Notes under the pieces: generated by a model | Databases searched by the model: none | What the model was told of the DNA's origin: nothing | The model's input: only the letters and a program-made list of their open reading frames with translations | Program-made: the position numbers and the translations under genes | Part shown: piece after piece, positions 43,125 to 55,261 of the stretch | Layout of the letters: each line of letters opens with the position of its first letter | Numbering within the stretch: position 1 is the stretch's first letter | Assembly (NCBI GenBank): GCA_030068145.1 | Contig: JAPJBO010000007.1 | Coordinates: 682,001-746,000, forward strand | From: Diplonema papillatum | Lineage: Eukaryota; Euglenozoa; Diplonemea; Diplonemida; Diplonemidae | DNA length: 64,000 nt | Direction of reading: 5' to 3'

Positions 43125-43205
43125 GCCCGAGTCACGCCCGAAAATCGGGTGCGACACCGCCTTTTTCACTAGCTTTAACTCCAGCTCCTGAGGTGGACTC
43201 CACTG
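43125..43205. repeat. CTCCAGCTYCTGAG family fragment
   Basis: ACGCCCGAAAATCGGGTGCG then TTTAACTCCAGCTCCTGAG matches the right half of the element at 40038-40219. Confidence 0.6.
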
Positions 43206-43649
43206 TGTAGGTACGCAAAATCCCTGTGCTTCCCCAAACCCCTCCCTTTGTGGGCTTGACTACGCTTAAAATACGCTGTCGAATACGTCGATTACTCAGC
43301 GAACATAGCTCGAAGTCGAGGATCCGGGGTTTGAAAAGTCTCCTGAGTGACCGTCGAAAAGGTTCCTTTTATGAAATCGTATATTGGTATGAATATCGTG
43401 TATCATAGTATGCGGTTTTGGTGTTGTGAATCTCGGAAACTGCAAGCCTTGGGTTGAGCCTGTAACAAGGTCCAACAAACCACGAAATTCGTAGAGCACG
43501 GTGCCCCTCAATCAAAGTTCTCCGACGCCATCGCGCCTCCAAATAAGAATTCGCGAAAAGAGACGGTCAGACGGTACCAAGAAGACAGACTGTCACCTAC
43601 TGCGGCACCATACTGAGGAGGGTCTACCGTAAGTAAGGTATGTGGACAA

Positions 43650-43830
43650 TGGCCGAAACCACCAATGACCAACATCAAAGGTACCCACCGATCCTCTTAC
43701 CTCGTGTAACCACCACTCTTACGACGCTCAGAGCACAAAGGATATCTTCCCATAACGACGAAGGTCACCCGGAGACTTTACAACCCCGGAGTTTCAAGCG
43801 AACTTTCACTCTAAAAAGAGATGTCAACCG
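43650..43830 (+). repeat. Interspersed repeat (GATCCTCTTACCTCGTGTAA), copy 1
   Basis: About 175 bp match 52487-52650 with high identity, including GGATATCTTCCCATAACGAC and CCCCGGAGTTTCAAGCGAAC. A diverged third relative lies at 45135-45190. Confidence 0.8.
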
Positions 43831-44039
43831 GCTTTGAGTGTTCACCAGCTCCATTCCAAGCACGCTCTTTGCATCCCCATCCGTTCTTTCCGACAAGTAC
43901 CATGTTTCCTGCATCATGATGCAAGGAAAAAGCACAAACCGTTTCACTTCAGTAGAGCACCCGCCTTTGCTCTGACCTTGCTGTTGTTGCAATCAGAGAG
44001 AATACTATACAAAGAAACCGTACGAACCTCGTTTTTTTA

Positions 44040-44295
44040 CAGAAGCGCCAGCTTGAAAGGAAATCCTCGACGATGCCGCCCGACAGAGAACAGAAGGGAT
44101 CACAAGTGCTGTAACTACCGAACCATGTGTTGAACGGACATGAGGTCATACGGGTCTACCCCTACACGACAAATCACACAAACACACTAGATCAAAGTCC
44201 TGAGTGGGAAAACAACACACGGTGGTATTGTATTTGCCCCTCTACCTCTATATTTCCTCCATTCGGAGTCAAAGCAGCTACGTCGAGTATTTCCT
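44040..44295 (+). repeat. Interspersed repeat, copy 2 (GTTGAACGGACRTGAGGTCA)
   Basis: Same sequence blocks in the same order as 41930-42215, about 2.1 kb away in direct orientation. Confidence 0.75.
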
Positions 44296-44811
44296 TTGCC
44301 TCTCGAGGCCGAACGCGAGTTCAAAGCGCGCTAACTCTTTGCGGCAAATGCAGGCGATATGCAGTGCCCCTTGAAACTCACATGCATGAAGCGGCGGCTA
44401 TCAGCACCTACTGCACCCCACATGTGAGCCTGCCATAGTAATAAGAACAAGCCTGGCATCAGTCGACATGAAGCGGTCCTGTTTGGAGAGAACAGCACTG
44501 TCACCTTTCGGCCGTTTTGAAAACACTCGAGCAATCGCCGAGGTGAACAAGCAGAACGACGGTCACCTCGCCGTCGAACGTGCGGAAGCCCTTTCTCGGG
44601 CTCCCGGACAAAAACACACGAGCAGGGGGTTTTCTGCGGGGGGGAGTCTCAAGGTCCTTACGTGCCCACGGTGCATTAGTAAACGACTTGACTAGCGATT
44701 TGACACGTGATTTGACAAAAGACGTACATACACACAGGAGGACAGCAGCAGCGTGTGAGTACTCACTACACGGTGCCTATCTACGTACAGTCTATCCATG
44801 CTGTAGTGCAT

Positions 44812-44940
44812 CAGCAGCAGCGTAGCATGCAGCGTAGCATGCAGCGTAGCATGCAGCGTAGCATGCAGCGTAGCATGCAGCGTAGCATGCAGCGTAGCAT
44901 GCAGCGTAGCATGCAGCGTAGCATGCAGCGTAGCATCCTC
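44812..44940 (+). repeat. 12-bp minisatellite CAGCGTAGCATG
   Basis: About ten perfect copies of CAGCGTAGCATG appear. Each unit contains TAGC and GCATGC palindromic cores. Confidence 0.95.
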
Positions 44941-45984
44941 AGCAGGTGCAGTGTACCAGCAGTGCATCAGCATCGGTGAGTACATCACCACACGCAGAGG
45001 AGCACGGTGCAGTGGCGCACGCAACAATTCCAAGCACGTTCTTGTGCTTTACCGCCCCCTCTCCCCGGATCCTGGAAACCTCCCCCCGAATTTCTAAAAC
45101 TCTTCTTTCGACTTTCCAAGATCCATTTGCCGACGGTGACCCCGGAGGCTTTTCAATCCAAGTGTCTCAAGCGAACTTTCACATCTAAAAATGCTCAAGA
45201 GGAGCCGCCTGGTGATTGTCTCGACGGCGAAGGAAGGTTGACGTCAAGTAAAAGGCCACGGGCAGCCTTGGACGCACTTTCAAACTCGTGGCGAGGTTGG
45301 AATCTGAACCTTGTTATTCCATATCATTCACGGCGAACGCCTGCTTTGGGCACGCTGGTTTGTTCACACTGTAAGCGCTTTCATCCGGATGAAGAGATTA
45401 CTTGCAGGGCACCATTACCACCTTTCATAGAGCACAGGTCTCGATAATACTCGAATACTCGTTCCCTCGCTTCCGTCCAAAGCCACACTGAGAAGCAGCT
45501 GCCGTCAAAGGGCCACTGGCTTGTGAAGTAAGCGCACGATCCGTCGTGGTCACCACGTATCACAACCAGTGCCAAGTTCAAAGCAGACGCGATTCAAAGC
45601 CACAACGAGAGCTTCCTTTGTTTTGCGCGCTTCCATCGTTTCGACGCAACCGGCGTCCTACTCGAGTAATTCCTACTGGCGCTTAAGCAAACAAAGAAAA
45701 ACGCACACCCGTCCCTCTAGATGGACTGCAAACACAAAAGAAAGAGCACGCTTGAAAGAATTCAACACCCGGTGGGTGGCAAAAGCACAAAAAAACACTC
45801 AAGGATCAATACACCGAACAAGTCACCTGGAGACATTTGAACCCCCGAAGCTTCAAGAAAAACAATGCTCCACAGGAAAACCGACCCTCAGGATGACGGA
45901 ACCTTGTCGGCCCACGTAGACACACAGACACCCCGTTCCGTACCTTTGTCATGATTGTTCCAAACCAGCTACCCCCATGAAAGC

Positions 45985-46165
45985 GACCACCTCCCAGCTC
46001 GATTACGCTCGATTCACGCTCGATTACGCGTTACGACACAACTCGATTACGTTCTACGATGCATATTATGGCCACAGATTATTTGCATTCTAACTCAACA
46101 AGACGTTCTACGAGTCGGCACTGTTCGATCGGGCAGGGGGGTAAATTGGCTCAGATGCCTACTCG
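45985..46165 (+). mobile_element. LINE 3' end fragment
   Basis: ACGATGCATATTATGGCCAC through GGTAAATTGGCTCA matches the 3' tail of the LINE at about 3400-3482. It is preceded by repeated CTCGATTACGCTCGATT, the same kind of 5' junction as the other two copies. Confidence 0.7.
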
Positions 46166-46289
46166 AACTGTTACCCCGAAATCGGTGCTTCGTACGATGG
46201 AGTCTAGCCATAGAAAGGGTATTCTTCTTTCCAGATAAGGCAACCTTCTCAACGGCATATTGAATGGACGACCCTAACTAGGCGGGCCA

Positions 46290-46740
46290 CCAATGCACTA
46301 CTGCATTGTTACTACCACTGCTGCATTGTTACTACCACTGCTGCATTGTTACTACCACTGCTGCATTGTTACTACCACTGCTGCATTGTTACTACCACCT
46401 GCTGCAGTGTTACTACCACTGCTGCATTGTTACTACCACCTGCTGCAGTGTTACTACCACTGCTGCATTGTTACTACCACCTGCTGCATTGTTACTACCA
46501 CTGCTGCATTGTTACTACCACTGCTGCATTGTTACTACCACTGCTGCATTGTTACTACCACCTGCTGCATTGTTACTACCACCTGCTGCATTGTTACTAC
46601 CACCTGCTGCATTGTTACTACCACCTGCTGCATTGTTACTAACACTGCTGCATTGTTACTACCACTGCTGCATTGTTACTACCACCTGCTGCATTGTTAC
46701 TAACACTGCTGCATTGTTACTACCACTACTGCATTGTTAA
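46290..46740 (+). repeat. 20/21-bp minisatellite
   Basis: About 22 units of ACTGCTGCATTGTTACTACC (20 bp) alternate with 21-bp variants (ACCTGCTGCA...). The Mutator-like element at 46743 is inserted at its right edge. Confidence 0.93.
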
Positions 46741-46882
46741 TAGGTGTAATGCCCTTATATCCCACTCAAAACAAATTTGTGCCCTTATATCCCACTTCAA
46801 ACAAATTTTGTGCCCTTATATCCCAAACTGGGATATAAGGGCACAAATTTGTTTTGACAAATTTGAATCGAGGAAAATGCTG

Positions 46883-46972
46883 GAAAACTTGCCGAGGAGG
46901 GGCTTGAACCCCCGACCACTCACCTTGAAACCCAAGGGTGGTTGGCTCGACCATCCGGATACCTACGGCGAA
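46883..46972 (-). repeat. tRNA-like sequence inside Mutator-like element
   Basis: On the minus strand GGTATCCGGATGGTCGAGCC is followed by a CCTTGGGTTTCAAGG stem-loop and GGGGGTTCAAGCCCC (a T-arm with B box). The overall shape is tRNA-like (type II?). The duplicate lies at 57177-57262 on the plus strand. Acceptor pairing is imperfect, so it is probably captured or decayed rather than a working gene. Confidence 0.45.
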
Positions 46973-48224
46973 AAAAAAAAACTTTTCGTCCAGCCGGACG
47001 CTGGACTCCTGTTGCTGTTGCTATTGCCACTGCATGCGTCCACGCTGACATTGGCAGTGACATGGAGACATCACGTGTCGCGAGTTGACGCCCACGCCTG
47101 GCACGGCGAGCCAAAGCCGAAATCGAACCCGAACCCAGAAGTTCTGAGGAGTGATGGTGGCAGAACCGAACCCGAAACCGAACCTCAACCCGAAACCGAA
47201 CCAGTGCCCGATAGCCTCGGATAGGAAACCAAACTCGGAACTGAACCCAGATTACAAGACAGATGGCCAGAACCGCGGAGGACGGTGGGCTTACAACCCA
47301 AGGTGGCGACACAGTCGGACACTGTTGCCGACAGACGGAATCTGCAGCTCACGCAAGAATGGCTGATTCCTTCCTAAAGTCATCAACTGTCGTTGTGCCC
47401 ACGCCTGCACCGCAACTGGTTGCACACCGGTTGCACGACGGTGGACACAGCTTCCTTCACTGCAGGCTTCACTGCGTAAGTGAAATCAGCTGTGACTGTG
47501 GCTGACTCGCAGCCGCGTGACAGCGGCGCCTTCCCGCCACTGAGCCAGTAGTCCCGGTCCTGCTGCTGTTCCTTGCTGCAGCTGCTGCTCCATTGTCCAG
47601 AGGTAACTCTCTCCACTCCAGGCACTCGGAGTCGGACAGCTATAGCGATACCCTGTGTTCTGGTCCCCGAATCTGGAGGTGAATCCTGCAGACGTGCGGT
47701 GGGTGTGCAGTTTACGGCTGCCGCGACACTGTCCGGTCACTCAGTGACTGACACTGTGACAGTCACAGTGTGACACAGCCTCAACAAGGACAGTGGAGAA
47801 TGACCGTGGTCACTGGTATGTCAGGCCAAGAAACGGATCATGAGTCTGATGAGATCAGTTGTCTCGCCTGACTCTCGGCTGTAGCATCTGGCCAGCTACT
47901 ACAGTTCTGTCACCGCGAATAGCCCCGAACGTCAGCGTGGCACGCCGTGACACGCCGCACGGTCAGACGGTGCAGCCAGGCACCTGGCTCTGATGCGGTT
48001 CTCTTGAGTACTTGCTTGAGCCTCCCAAGTTGAGGCACCCGATCGGGGATCGAGTGTGGCCGCGGTGGCCAGCTTGAAGTTGTGAAACGGTGCAACCAGT
48101 CGCTCTGAGGCACCCAGAACGTCTTGAGACGTCTCGGGTGGGGCACTGAAGCCAGCTTTATGCCTATGGACAAGGAAACACCAAAAACGAATGGAACGGG
48201 CTGGACTGGGTCAAAAATTTTGGT

Positions 48225-48590
48225 CAAATTTTAGGGGTCCAAATTTTTGGGGTCGAAAATTTTGGTCCAAATCTTTGGTCGAAATTCTTGGGGTCCAATT
48301 TTTGGGGTCGAAATTTTGGGTCCAAAAATTTTGGTCGAAATTTTTGGTCGAAATTTTGGGTCCAAATTTTTGGTCAAAATTTTTGGGGTCCAATTTTTGG
48401 GGTCGAAATTTTGGGTCCAAAAATTTTGGTCGAATTTTTTGGGGTCCAAATTTTTGGTCCAATTTTTTGGCATCGAAATTTTTGGTCGAGATTTTTGGTC
48501 GAATTTTTTGGGTCCAGATTTTTGGTCAAAATCTAGTTGGGCAAAATGTTGGGGCAAAATTTGGTCAAAAATTTTGCCCTCGAATTTTTG
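48225..48590 (+). repeat. TTTTGGGGTCGAAATTTTGG array
   Basis: Imperfect 18-36-bp units of TTTTGGTCGAA and TTTTGGGTCCAAA run across the element. The long open frames here (FGRNFW, KILVEIFG style peptides) are repeat translations, not genes. The inverted copy at 55540-55905 carries extra units. Confidence 0.85.
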
Positions 48591-48592
48591 GA

Positions 48593-48662
48593 CGTTGTGG
48601 CCGAGTCAAAGCACGCACGCCACCGGCACCACAGGTGTCCGGTTCGGTTCCCTCAAAAGACT
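48593..48662 (+). repeat. tRNA-like sequence (second) inside Mutator-like element
   Basis: GTTGTGGCCGAGTCAAAGC resembles a Ser/Leu tRNA A-box region and TCCGGTTCGGTTCCC resembles a B box. The spacing is tRNA-like but the ends do not pair. It is duplicated at about 55455-55520 on the minus strand. Confidence 0.4.
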
Positions 48663-48818
48663 TTTTACACGACCAAACAAATTTTGTGCCCTTATATCCC
48701 AGATTGGGATATAAGGGCACAAAATTTGTTTGAAGTGGGATATAAGGGCACAAAATTTGTTTGAAGTGGGATATAAGGGCACAAATTTGTTTGGGGTGGG
48801 ATATAAGGGAAATTTACC

Positions 48819-51320
48819 CAATTGTTAATACTACTCCTGCGCTTTCCATCGAGCTCCGGAGCCGCTGGCATCGGTCGGCAGTAGTTTATTTTTAGGATCA
48901 ACCAGTTTCTCCGGGGCACAACCCTTTCGCGACCGTGATTGGACAGTCGGGATTGCTGGAGGCGGGCCCACTCATGAGAGTATAACAAAAAAGGCGAAGC
49001 AAGTGACTTGCCCCCCTGCGCCTGCTGTCTCCTGAAGCTTCGGCGTACTAGCAGGGTCGCATAGTTTTTCCGGGACGTCGTGGGGCAGTCTATCGTCACA
49101 ATTTGTTGCTGCATATAAAGTACAAACTACTACTACTACCAGGGTCAACGAGTTTTTGCGGGAAGCAAACCTGGTGTTCGAACTGGAAAGCACCTCCCGA
49201 CAGCGAGTGCCCTGCCGGGAGTTTCCATCTGCAACCGGGACACCGCATCCCCTTCATGAATCCCAGACATCATCCGAGGTCACTTGTCATACCCCTCCTG
49301 GTATCCTGACCCGGGAGTTTCCAGAACACCATACACCTCCTCGGTCTTCCTGGGTCAAAAGAATAACAGTCGTTTGCGCACTTTCTTTTGTAAAACGCCT
49401 ACTCCCCGCCAGCTCCACCTAAGTACGGTGGTACTTGGTGACGAAAAAGACTAGACCGGGCCGTATTGCAGGCACAGACGCTTTTCTAAAGCTAGGATGA
49501 GAAAAAGCACAGAACCGCAAGGGACCCTCGTCGTCCTTCTGCGTTTTCTCTCTTCTCCTTGAAGCGTCGTTCTTGTGCCTCATTGCGGTTGAACGTCCTG
49601 CAGTCCTTCGCTTTTCTTTTTCGGGGGTCGTCTCCATGAGAGTAAAGAGGACAACATATCGTGACAGTTCGAAAACTAGTACCACCGCTGACAACCAACC
49701 CTGCCCGCCACAAACCCGTAACCAGGGCGGGAAGAAGACCGAAAGCAAATAAGCCACCAACTCTCTTCAACAAGGGTTTTTTTTTTTGTTTTTTTATGTT
49801 GTTCAGTCGACAACTCTAAACGCACCCGCATCCAAGAAACGTTTTTATCGACAATCTGCCGGGAGACAGTAGAAACCCCCCCTCGACGCAACCGCATACA
49901 ACCGGTTTGTGTTAAAAACTAAGCGGGGGGTTTGAGTTACGGTTTGCGATATGGATAGGACGAAGCCGGGGGAAACCCTGGTGGAAGGGAAGTCCGCTGC
50001 AAACCTGGGTGTATGGGCGAAAAGACCCATCGAACCATCCAGTAGCTGGTTCACTCTGGGGTTTCGAGTGGCGCTGGTGTTGCAGTGATCTGAGGCCTTC
50101 TCAGACTTTTTCCGGACGCACGCATTCAGAACTTGGGCTTGTACGCAGTACTCTGTTACTGACTCCGGGCCCCGAAAGGGTTAGAGCGGGGAGAGAGCAA
50201 ACAGCTACCCGACTACATGAGCTCGATCTTTCTTTTGTTTACGCACCTGCTTTGTAGGAAATGCTTGAGGAGACTGCCAGTTGCGATAGATCAAAGGAGG
50301 TAAATGTGCTGTAGCCCACACGAAACACAGGTAAAACTGGGTTTAGTAGGTAGTAGCGGGCGTAAGCATTCAACAAAAAAGACCCACTTTGTAGTTGTAT
50401 TGTTTCCTCCCCCTCTAGCCTACTTGGAAATGAGCACAAGGCAGTCCCTCGAGTATTTTTATGGTAAGATGCGTGCTAGTCCACATCAGAAAGTGTCGTA
50501 ACTCACGGTGAACCCAAGATTTTTTTGCTGGAGTGACATCGTCAGTCGGACTCGCCAGACATAGCGTGTGGTACACCAAGCAAATAGTCCAAGCACCAAA
50601 TCGAGCCGATAATACAGCACCAAATCGAGAAATGAGGAAAACACTGGGGCTTGAAACCCAAACCAACTTTACCTTAACTATGGGGTGCTAACGGCCTCTT
50701 GACAAACCAGATTCATACCGCAGACACTCAGCTTCCGCGCACATGGCTGCATGATGGCAGGAGAAATGGCTCCTGCCATGCGCCCTGGCGGCTCGCCGGC
50801 AATTCCAGTCTCTCTCTCAGCCTGCCAGCCTGCGGCAGGGAGGACAAGATCCAGTCACCATCCGCCAGCTCCTGATTATTTTCAGACGACTGGCACTTTT
50901 TCTTTGCAGCTTCTACTGTAAAAGTAGCATCACTCAAATCTTGATTGGCTGTGGCGTTACTTACCGCTCTGAGTCTCTCTCGCTGGTTACTACTCGTGGT
51001 AAAACAGTGGCTCTGATTCTGAAGAGGTTTCGGCACAGAATTAGGAAGCGCTACAAGTAGAACGGGCTGGTCACTCGCGCATACCTGAATTATGCACGAA
51101 TCTGTGTGCACATTGCCTTCAGAAAACCGTTTACCCGTAGTCTGCGGTGTCAATGACCCAGTGCGCAACCAGGATACCGAGCCGGGACGCAGCAGCCAAC
51201 CACAATGCTGGCACCTTGTTCGAGGAACGGATCCGACGGAAATCGGAATCGGAAATGGCGAACCCAAAAATGGCTGGGATTTTTTGGATGTATGGGTGGT
51301 CAGTTCGAATCCCACCCTGG
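48819..51320. other. Intervening DNA between inverted Mutator-like copies, first part
   Basis: No gene is recognised. Both AGGATCAACCAGTTTCTCCG (about 48893) and AGGGTCAACGAGTTTTTGCG (about 49140) appear to be diverged repeats. The rest looks unique in this window. Confidence 0.5.
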
Positions 51321-51386
51321 GCAATTTTCAATGTTCGAGAATGGGCAAAAAGTTAGCGAGTGTTCGAGAATGGGAATTAGCCCCAA
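51321..51386 (+). repeat. Short copy of GTTCGAGAATGGGCAAAAAG repeat
   Basis: Two units between GGGCAATTTTC and GGGAATTAGCCCC match the array at 3486-3776, including the terminal GGGAATTAGCCC. Confidence 0.75.
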
Positions 51387-51437
51387 AACACACCCACTCG
51401 TTCAGAGCACACTCCAGCCACAACAACGCAGGGCACT

Positions 51438-52375
51438 ATGTCATCCACGCCCTCAACGACATCGACGCTAACCAACGATGGACTCGCTTCGACGCACTCC
51501 ACTTCGACGCAAAACTACGCCGACAACGAAGCTTACCTCTGCGTCTACCAGCTCAAAGACTATCCACAAACGGATGTCCCACCACCCATTGACGCATCAT
51601 ACCACAACCACTATGAACCCCCAAAGCCTGCCACGCCCAGAACCACAACACAAGAGCCGGACTCGACGCAAAGCATACTTAGAGCCATGCGCGGAGACGA
51701 GACATCTACCGACACTCACACACAACGTCACGACAGCACACCCCACACGAACACCCACAACACCAGGCACGTCACAGACCTCCAGTACCACCGCGGAAAC
51801 AGAGACGACGGTGAAGACGACTTACGATGTCCCCACTGCCACACACGCACACCAACCACCGGCCTCAAATTTAAGGGAAAACAAGGACTACGGACGCACC
51901 TACGTTACTGCAAGAAACCACCTAGAGCTAAGGCACAAACAGAAACAACGCTGCGAAGCACCACCCAGAAACGAGAGAGATCCCTACTGCAACAGCGACG
52001 GACGAACCGTCGGGAAACCACTCTTCAAAAGTCTACGTCACCATAAGCCCTGGTGCAAAAAGAAGCACCGTCGTATACGACGCACAGCAACGACGACTCT
52101 CAGACGAATAACCTCACTAACCACGGGTACCCAGTGTGCCCAGAGTGCCTTAACTGTGGCGAGCAACGAACAGTTTTACCCTACAAATATACCCAAAAAA
52201 ATCCTTATATTTGGGCGGAAACAACCCGCACCACGTGGAGAGCCGCAAGTGTCACGAAACCCAAGCCATACTCTACGAGAAAAAACATAGAAACGCCGTA
52301 TGTAACACGAACAAACAAGAGGACTCGCAATTTTTTTTTCGAGACATTGCAATGTGTTCCAAAAATGTAAGCCTG
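51438..52375 (+). pseudogene. Zinc-finger ORF fragment, probably retroelement-derived
   Basis: The longest frame, 51438-52046, has a Thr/His-rich N-terminal half and a C2HC-like finger, CPHCHTRTPTTGLKF followed by GLRTHLRYC. The next frame carries YCNSDGRTV...SLRHHKPWCKKKH (shown in parts), a second finger, and a third with CPEC...HVESRKCHE is split over frames near 52130-52260. Series of such fingers stand at the N-terminus of some R2/NeSL-like non-LTR retrotransposons, so I infer a retroelement 5' part. The successive frame changes mark it as decayed. No RT follows it here. Confidence 0.5.
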
Positions 52376-52486
52376 AGCAATGAGCGAACCAACACCAAAC
52401 TGAAGATCATGTCACTGTCACAGTTTACGTGTCCGTGCTTCACATGGAGATCCCTAACTCAAGACATACCAGGTGAAAAAGAAGCA

Positions 52487-52650
52487 CCAATGACCAACAA
52501 CTATGGTACCCACCGATCCTCTTACCTCGTGTAACAACCACTCTTACGACACTCAGAGCACAAAGGATATCTTCCCATAACGACGAAGGTCACCCGGAGA
52601 CTTTAAAACCCCGGAGTTTCAAGCGAACTTTCATTCACTCTAAAAAGGTC
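52487..52650 (+). repeat. Interspersed repeat (GATCCTCTTACCTCGTGTAA), copy 2
   Basis: Near-identical to 43650-43830. It directly follows the zinc-finger remnant, so the repeat may be part of that retroelement's 3' sequence. Confidence 0.8.
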
Positions 52651-54029
52651 GCAAGACATCAAGCTGGACGTCTTACGAGATCGTCGGCAACACAGAGACA
52701 AGAAATAATAATACGAAACTGGAACGAAAGAACGTCGAAATACAACAGACAGCGTCACAAATCCGGCTGATCGTCGGTCATACACAAACGCAAGCTTCCA
52801 CTCAAAAAAGGAGCAATCCACCATTTCTCCGCCACGACCAACAAGAGGCGAGGTTGCTCCCTTGTGCGACTCATTTCTTCTCTTTTTGCACCCGTCTGTT
52901 CTCGTCTCCGTATTCGCTTTCTTGTTTCCAAATATCTTTTGATGATCAGGTCCTTAGCCCCCATGCAGATAAGTACAGGCCTTCCCGCCCGTCTACATCG
53001 AACATTCTCCGAGGATGGAGCATCAGAAGTGTCCAATGTTGGCTCTACGGAGCATCCCCATATTGGGAATCGCCCGAGAGCTTAGCATCGAAAAGTCCAG
53101 GGTGGGGGGGCCAGGGGGGCCCGCACAAGCGCCGAACTTAGCATCCGAACTCTACCATCACCCGCACAATCACGCTCCTCGCATACAGGCCTTCGGCCTG
53201 AGCTTCATCTACCCAGATTGTTCCCACAGGCGGGGAGTCTTCTCGAACGAAAACGAACTTCCTTGCACGGTTACCACAATAGGTACCACTGTTCAGGACT
53301 TCAGCTGCGGCCGCGCCCACGAAGCCAAATTCAAACAGCCTGGAGTTTCAGCCACCGCGGCACCTGCGTTTCAAACTTTCCAAAGTTAAACAAAAAATAA
53401 GGGGAAGGGTGAAAAGTTCGTCTGCAATCAAAAAAAAAAAAAAAAAAAAAAAAAAACTCATCAAACAAAGTCAGCACCAAAACTTAACCTTTTCGCAACA
53501 CATGCAATATTGTTGGTGAAAAATGAGAAGCTCGCCCCGCTCATACGCGGCGTTCCACTTACGTCCTGAATGTAACCAGTCGTTGAGAAACGGACAGACA
53601 TGAGAACACGTGCAACGGGGGGAAAAGAGCCCTCTTGCTAAGGCATGACCCGCCTCCCTTCCTGTCGCTCCCGGGGTGCCGTCCCAAAAACCAGCCTGGC
53701 CCATTTGAAGGACCACGGCCTGTTGATGTGTTCTCACTCTGCCGGGAACGGTCAGCGCGCAGCGATGACTCAGAGGACAGTCTTCTCAAAACTCGAAGCA
53801 GTGGTTGGAACACAAGCAGGTGGGTCGGAAGAGGCGACTGCTAGCGTGATTACTCTCTTCCTCTCGCATCAAAAGCGAGAATTTGGGGGGGGGGGAGCCT
53901 TGCTGATTGATTTCAGAATTAAACGAAGCTAGCGCACACATCTAACGCAGAATGTCGTTTACAGGTGAACTTTCCCCCGCTTGGAATCCACAACCCGACT
54001 CCCAGCCTCAAACAAACGCCGGACCTTCG
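52651..54029. other. Intergenic, with GGCGTGAC-family repeat fragment
   Basis: An A26 run lies at about 53430-53456. At 53595-53745 CTAAGGCATGACCCGCCTCC, CTCCCGGGGTGCCGTCCC and TGTGTTCTCACTCTG mark a diverged copy of the repeat seen at 1-110. No gene is recognised. Confidence 0.55.
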
Positions 54030-54210
54030 AAGATGTAGTGCCCGTATATCACTCAATACAAAATTGTGCCCTTGTCCCACTTCAAACAAGTTTTCTGCCC
54101 TAATATCCCAGTTTGGGGTAATATATCATACCGGTAGTATGAGGGCACAACATTTGTTTGAAGCGGGATATAAGAGCACAACTTTGTTTTTGGTGGGATG
54201 GTGTGATCCA
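54030..54210. mobile_element. Relic of TTATATCCCAC Mutator-like family
   Basis: TAGTGCCCGTATATCACTCA, CAAATTGTGCCCTTG-like blocks and a mirrored GCGGGATATAAGAGCACAAC show a collapsed, diverged short version of the element at 46743. The two end arrays lie back to back. Confidence 0.7.
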
Positions 54211-54767
54211 CAAAACTTCTACACAAGTACCTCATGTGCACCCCAAATAGGGGAAAATAGCGATTTCTGGCGATTTTTGCATTTGATAAGATGCCAACCC
54301 CCCCCCCCCCCCCCCCCTTCCCAAGTACCAGTGTCCCAAGTAATTCCCGAGTACACGCCTTGTACACCCAAGTAAGGCCACCGGATCACACCATGGGGTA
54401 CAAGGGAACTTTACTGCCTTTCAACCTCAAAAAACGCTAAAGTGTCCGGCCACACCTTTCCGTGAGAATCTCCGTTTTGGAAATCATGGGATTCATGGAG
54501 GGGCGTTCCAGCGCGTTCTTGCGAACACACCCCCGCCCTTTCGTGAGAAAAAAGCGAAGAATGCAAACACACCTCTTTTTTTGCACCTGTTTTTTTTTTT
54601 GTCGAGAGCTGTGACTCAAAACGATTCCCGGCACACGTTTCCAGCTCCGACTCCCCGAGAGAATGTCCGAATTTCTGAGAATGAGTCCGCTCCAAAAGCA
54701 CCGGATGTAATGGTCAGTTCGGATTCTCATCTGGGGGTGTAGACACCGACCCACCGGGCCCGCATCG

Positions 54768-55128
54768 TACACGGTGCACTAGTCGTGCCATTTATTAGTC
54801 ACTTACTACTGATCTTACTAGTCATATATCTTACTCGTCATATGACTACTGTCAGTAGTAAGAATGACTCCTGCAGTAGTCATTCTTACTACTGTCACTC
54901 ATTCTTACAAGTGAATGAGTCCACTTGTGCGAGAAGAAAACGTACTCTTATCAAGGGACTCCTTCACAAAATGCGGTAGTCACTAGTAAGAATTGCTAGT
55001 AAGAGTATTTGACCAATAGTAAGAATGGCTCGTCATACTGACTAGTCACGCCCAATCAGTAGTAAGCACTTTTCAGCAGTACTATTACTAGTCAGAACAC
55101 TGTTTTCAACGACTAGTGCACCCGTGTA
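54768..55128. mobile_element. MITE with TACACGGTGCACTAGTC ends
   Basis: The left end is TACACGGTGCACTAGTC and the right end GACTAGTGCACCCGTGTA. The interior is full of TTACTAGTCAT/ACTAGTAAGAAT palindromes and an internal AGTAAGAATGACTCCTGCAG hairpin. A second copy lies at 62409-62600. Confidence 0.72.
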
Positions 55129-55261
55129 TTGTTAGTAGAATGGTACGAAGCAGTTGGACTCTGCCTGCAGGCACTCAGAATCCGTGTCGAAGGTGGTCCG
55201 TTTAATGTGTAACGATGCCCGATCGGGGCGGCAATGCGCACGTACCGGTTCAATAGTTAAA

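Larger units (their letters stand above)
46743..48818 (+). mobile_element. Non-autonomous Mutator-like element, left copy
   Basis: The ends are GGTGTAATGCCCTTATATCC and, on the opposite strand, GGTAAATTTCCCTTATATCC. A unit TTATATCCCACTTCAAACAA is tandemly repeated next to each end. The direct repeat ATTGTTAATA is at 46733-46742 and 48821-48830 (two extra bases, CA, at the right) and reads as a target duplication. The interior holds a TTTTGGGGTCGAAATTTTGG array (48225-48590), tRNA-like pieces and no transposase. It is repeated in inverted orientation at 55262-57399. Confidence 0.78.

Noticed and set aside
46293..46740. Three overlapping frames of HCYYHCCIVTTT repeats
   Set aside because: Artefact of the 20/21-bp minisatellite; open in several frames at once.
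48191..48764. Frames of FGRNFW/SKFLGP-like repeats (and the equivalents at 55316-55947)
   Set aside because: Translations of the TTTTGGGGTCGAAATTTTGG array inside a non-autonomous element; not protein-coding.
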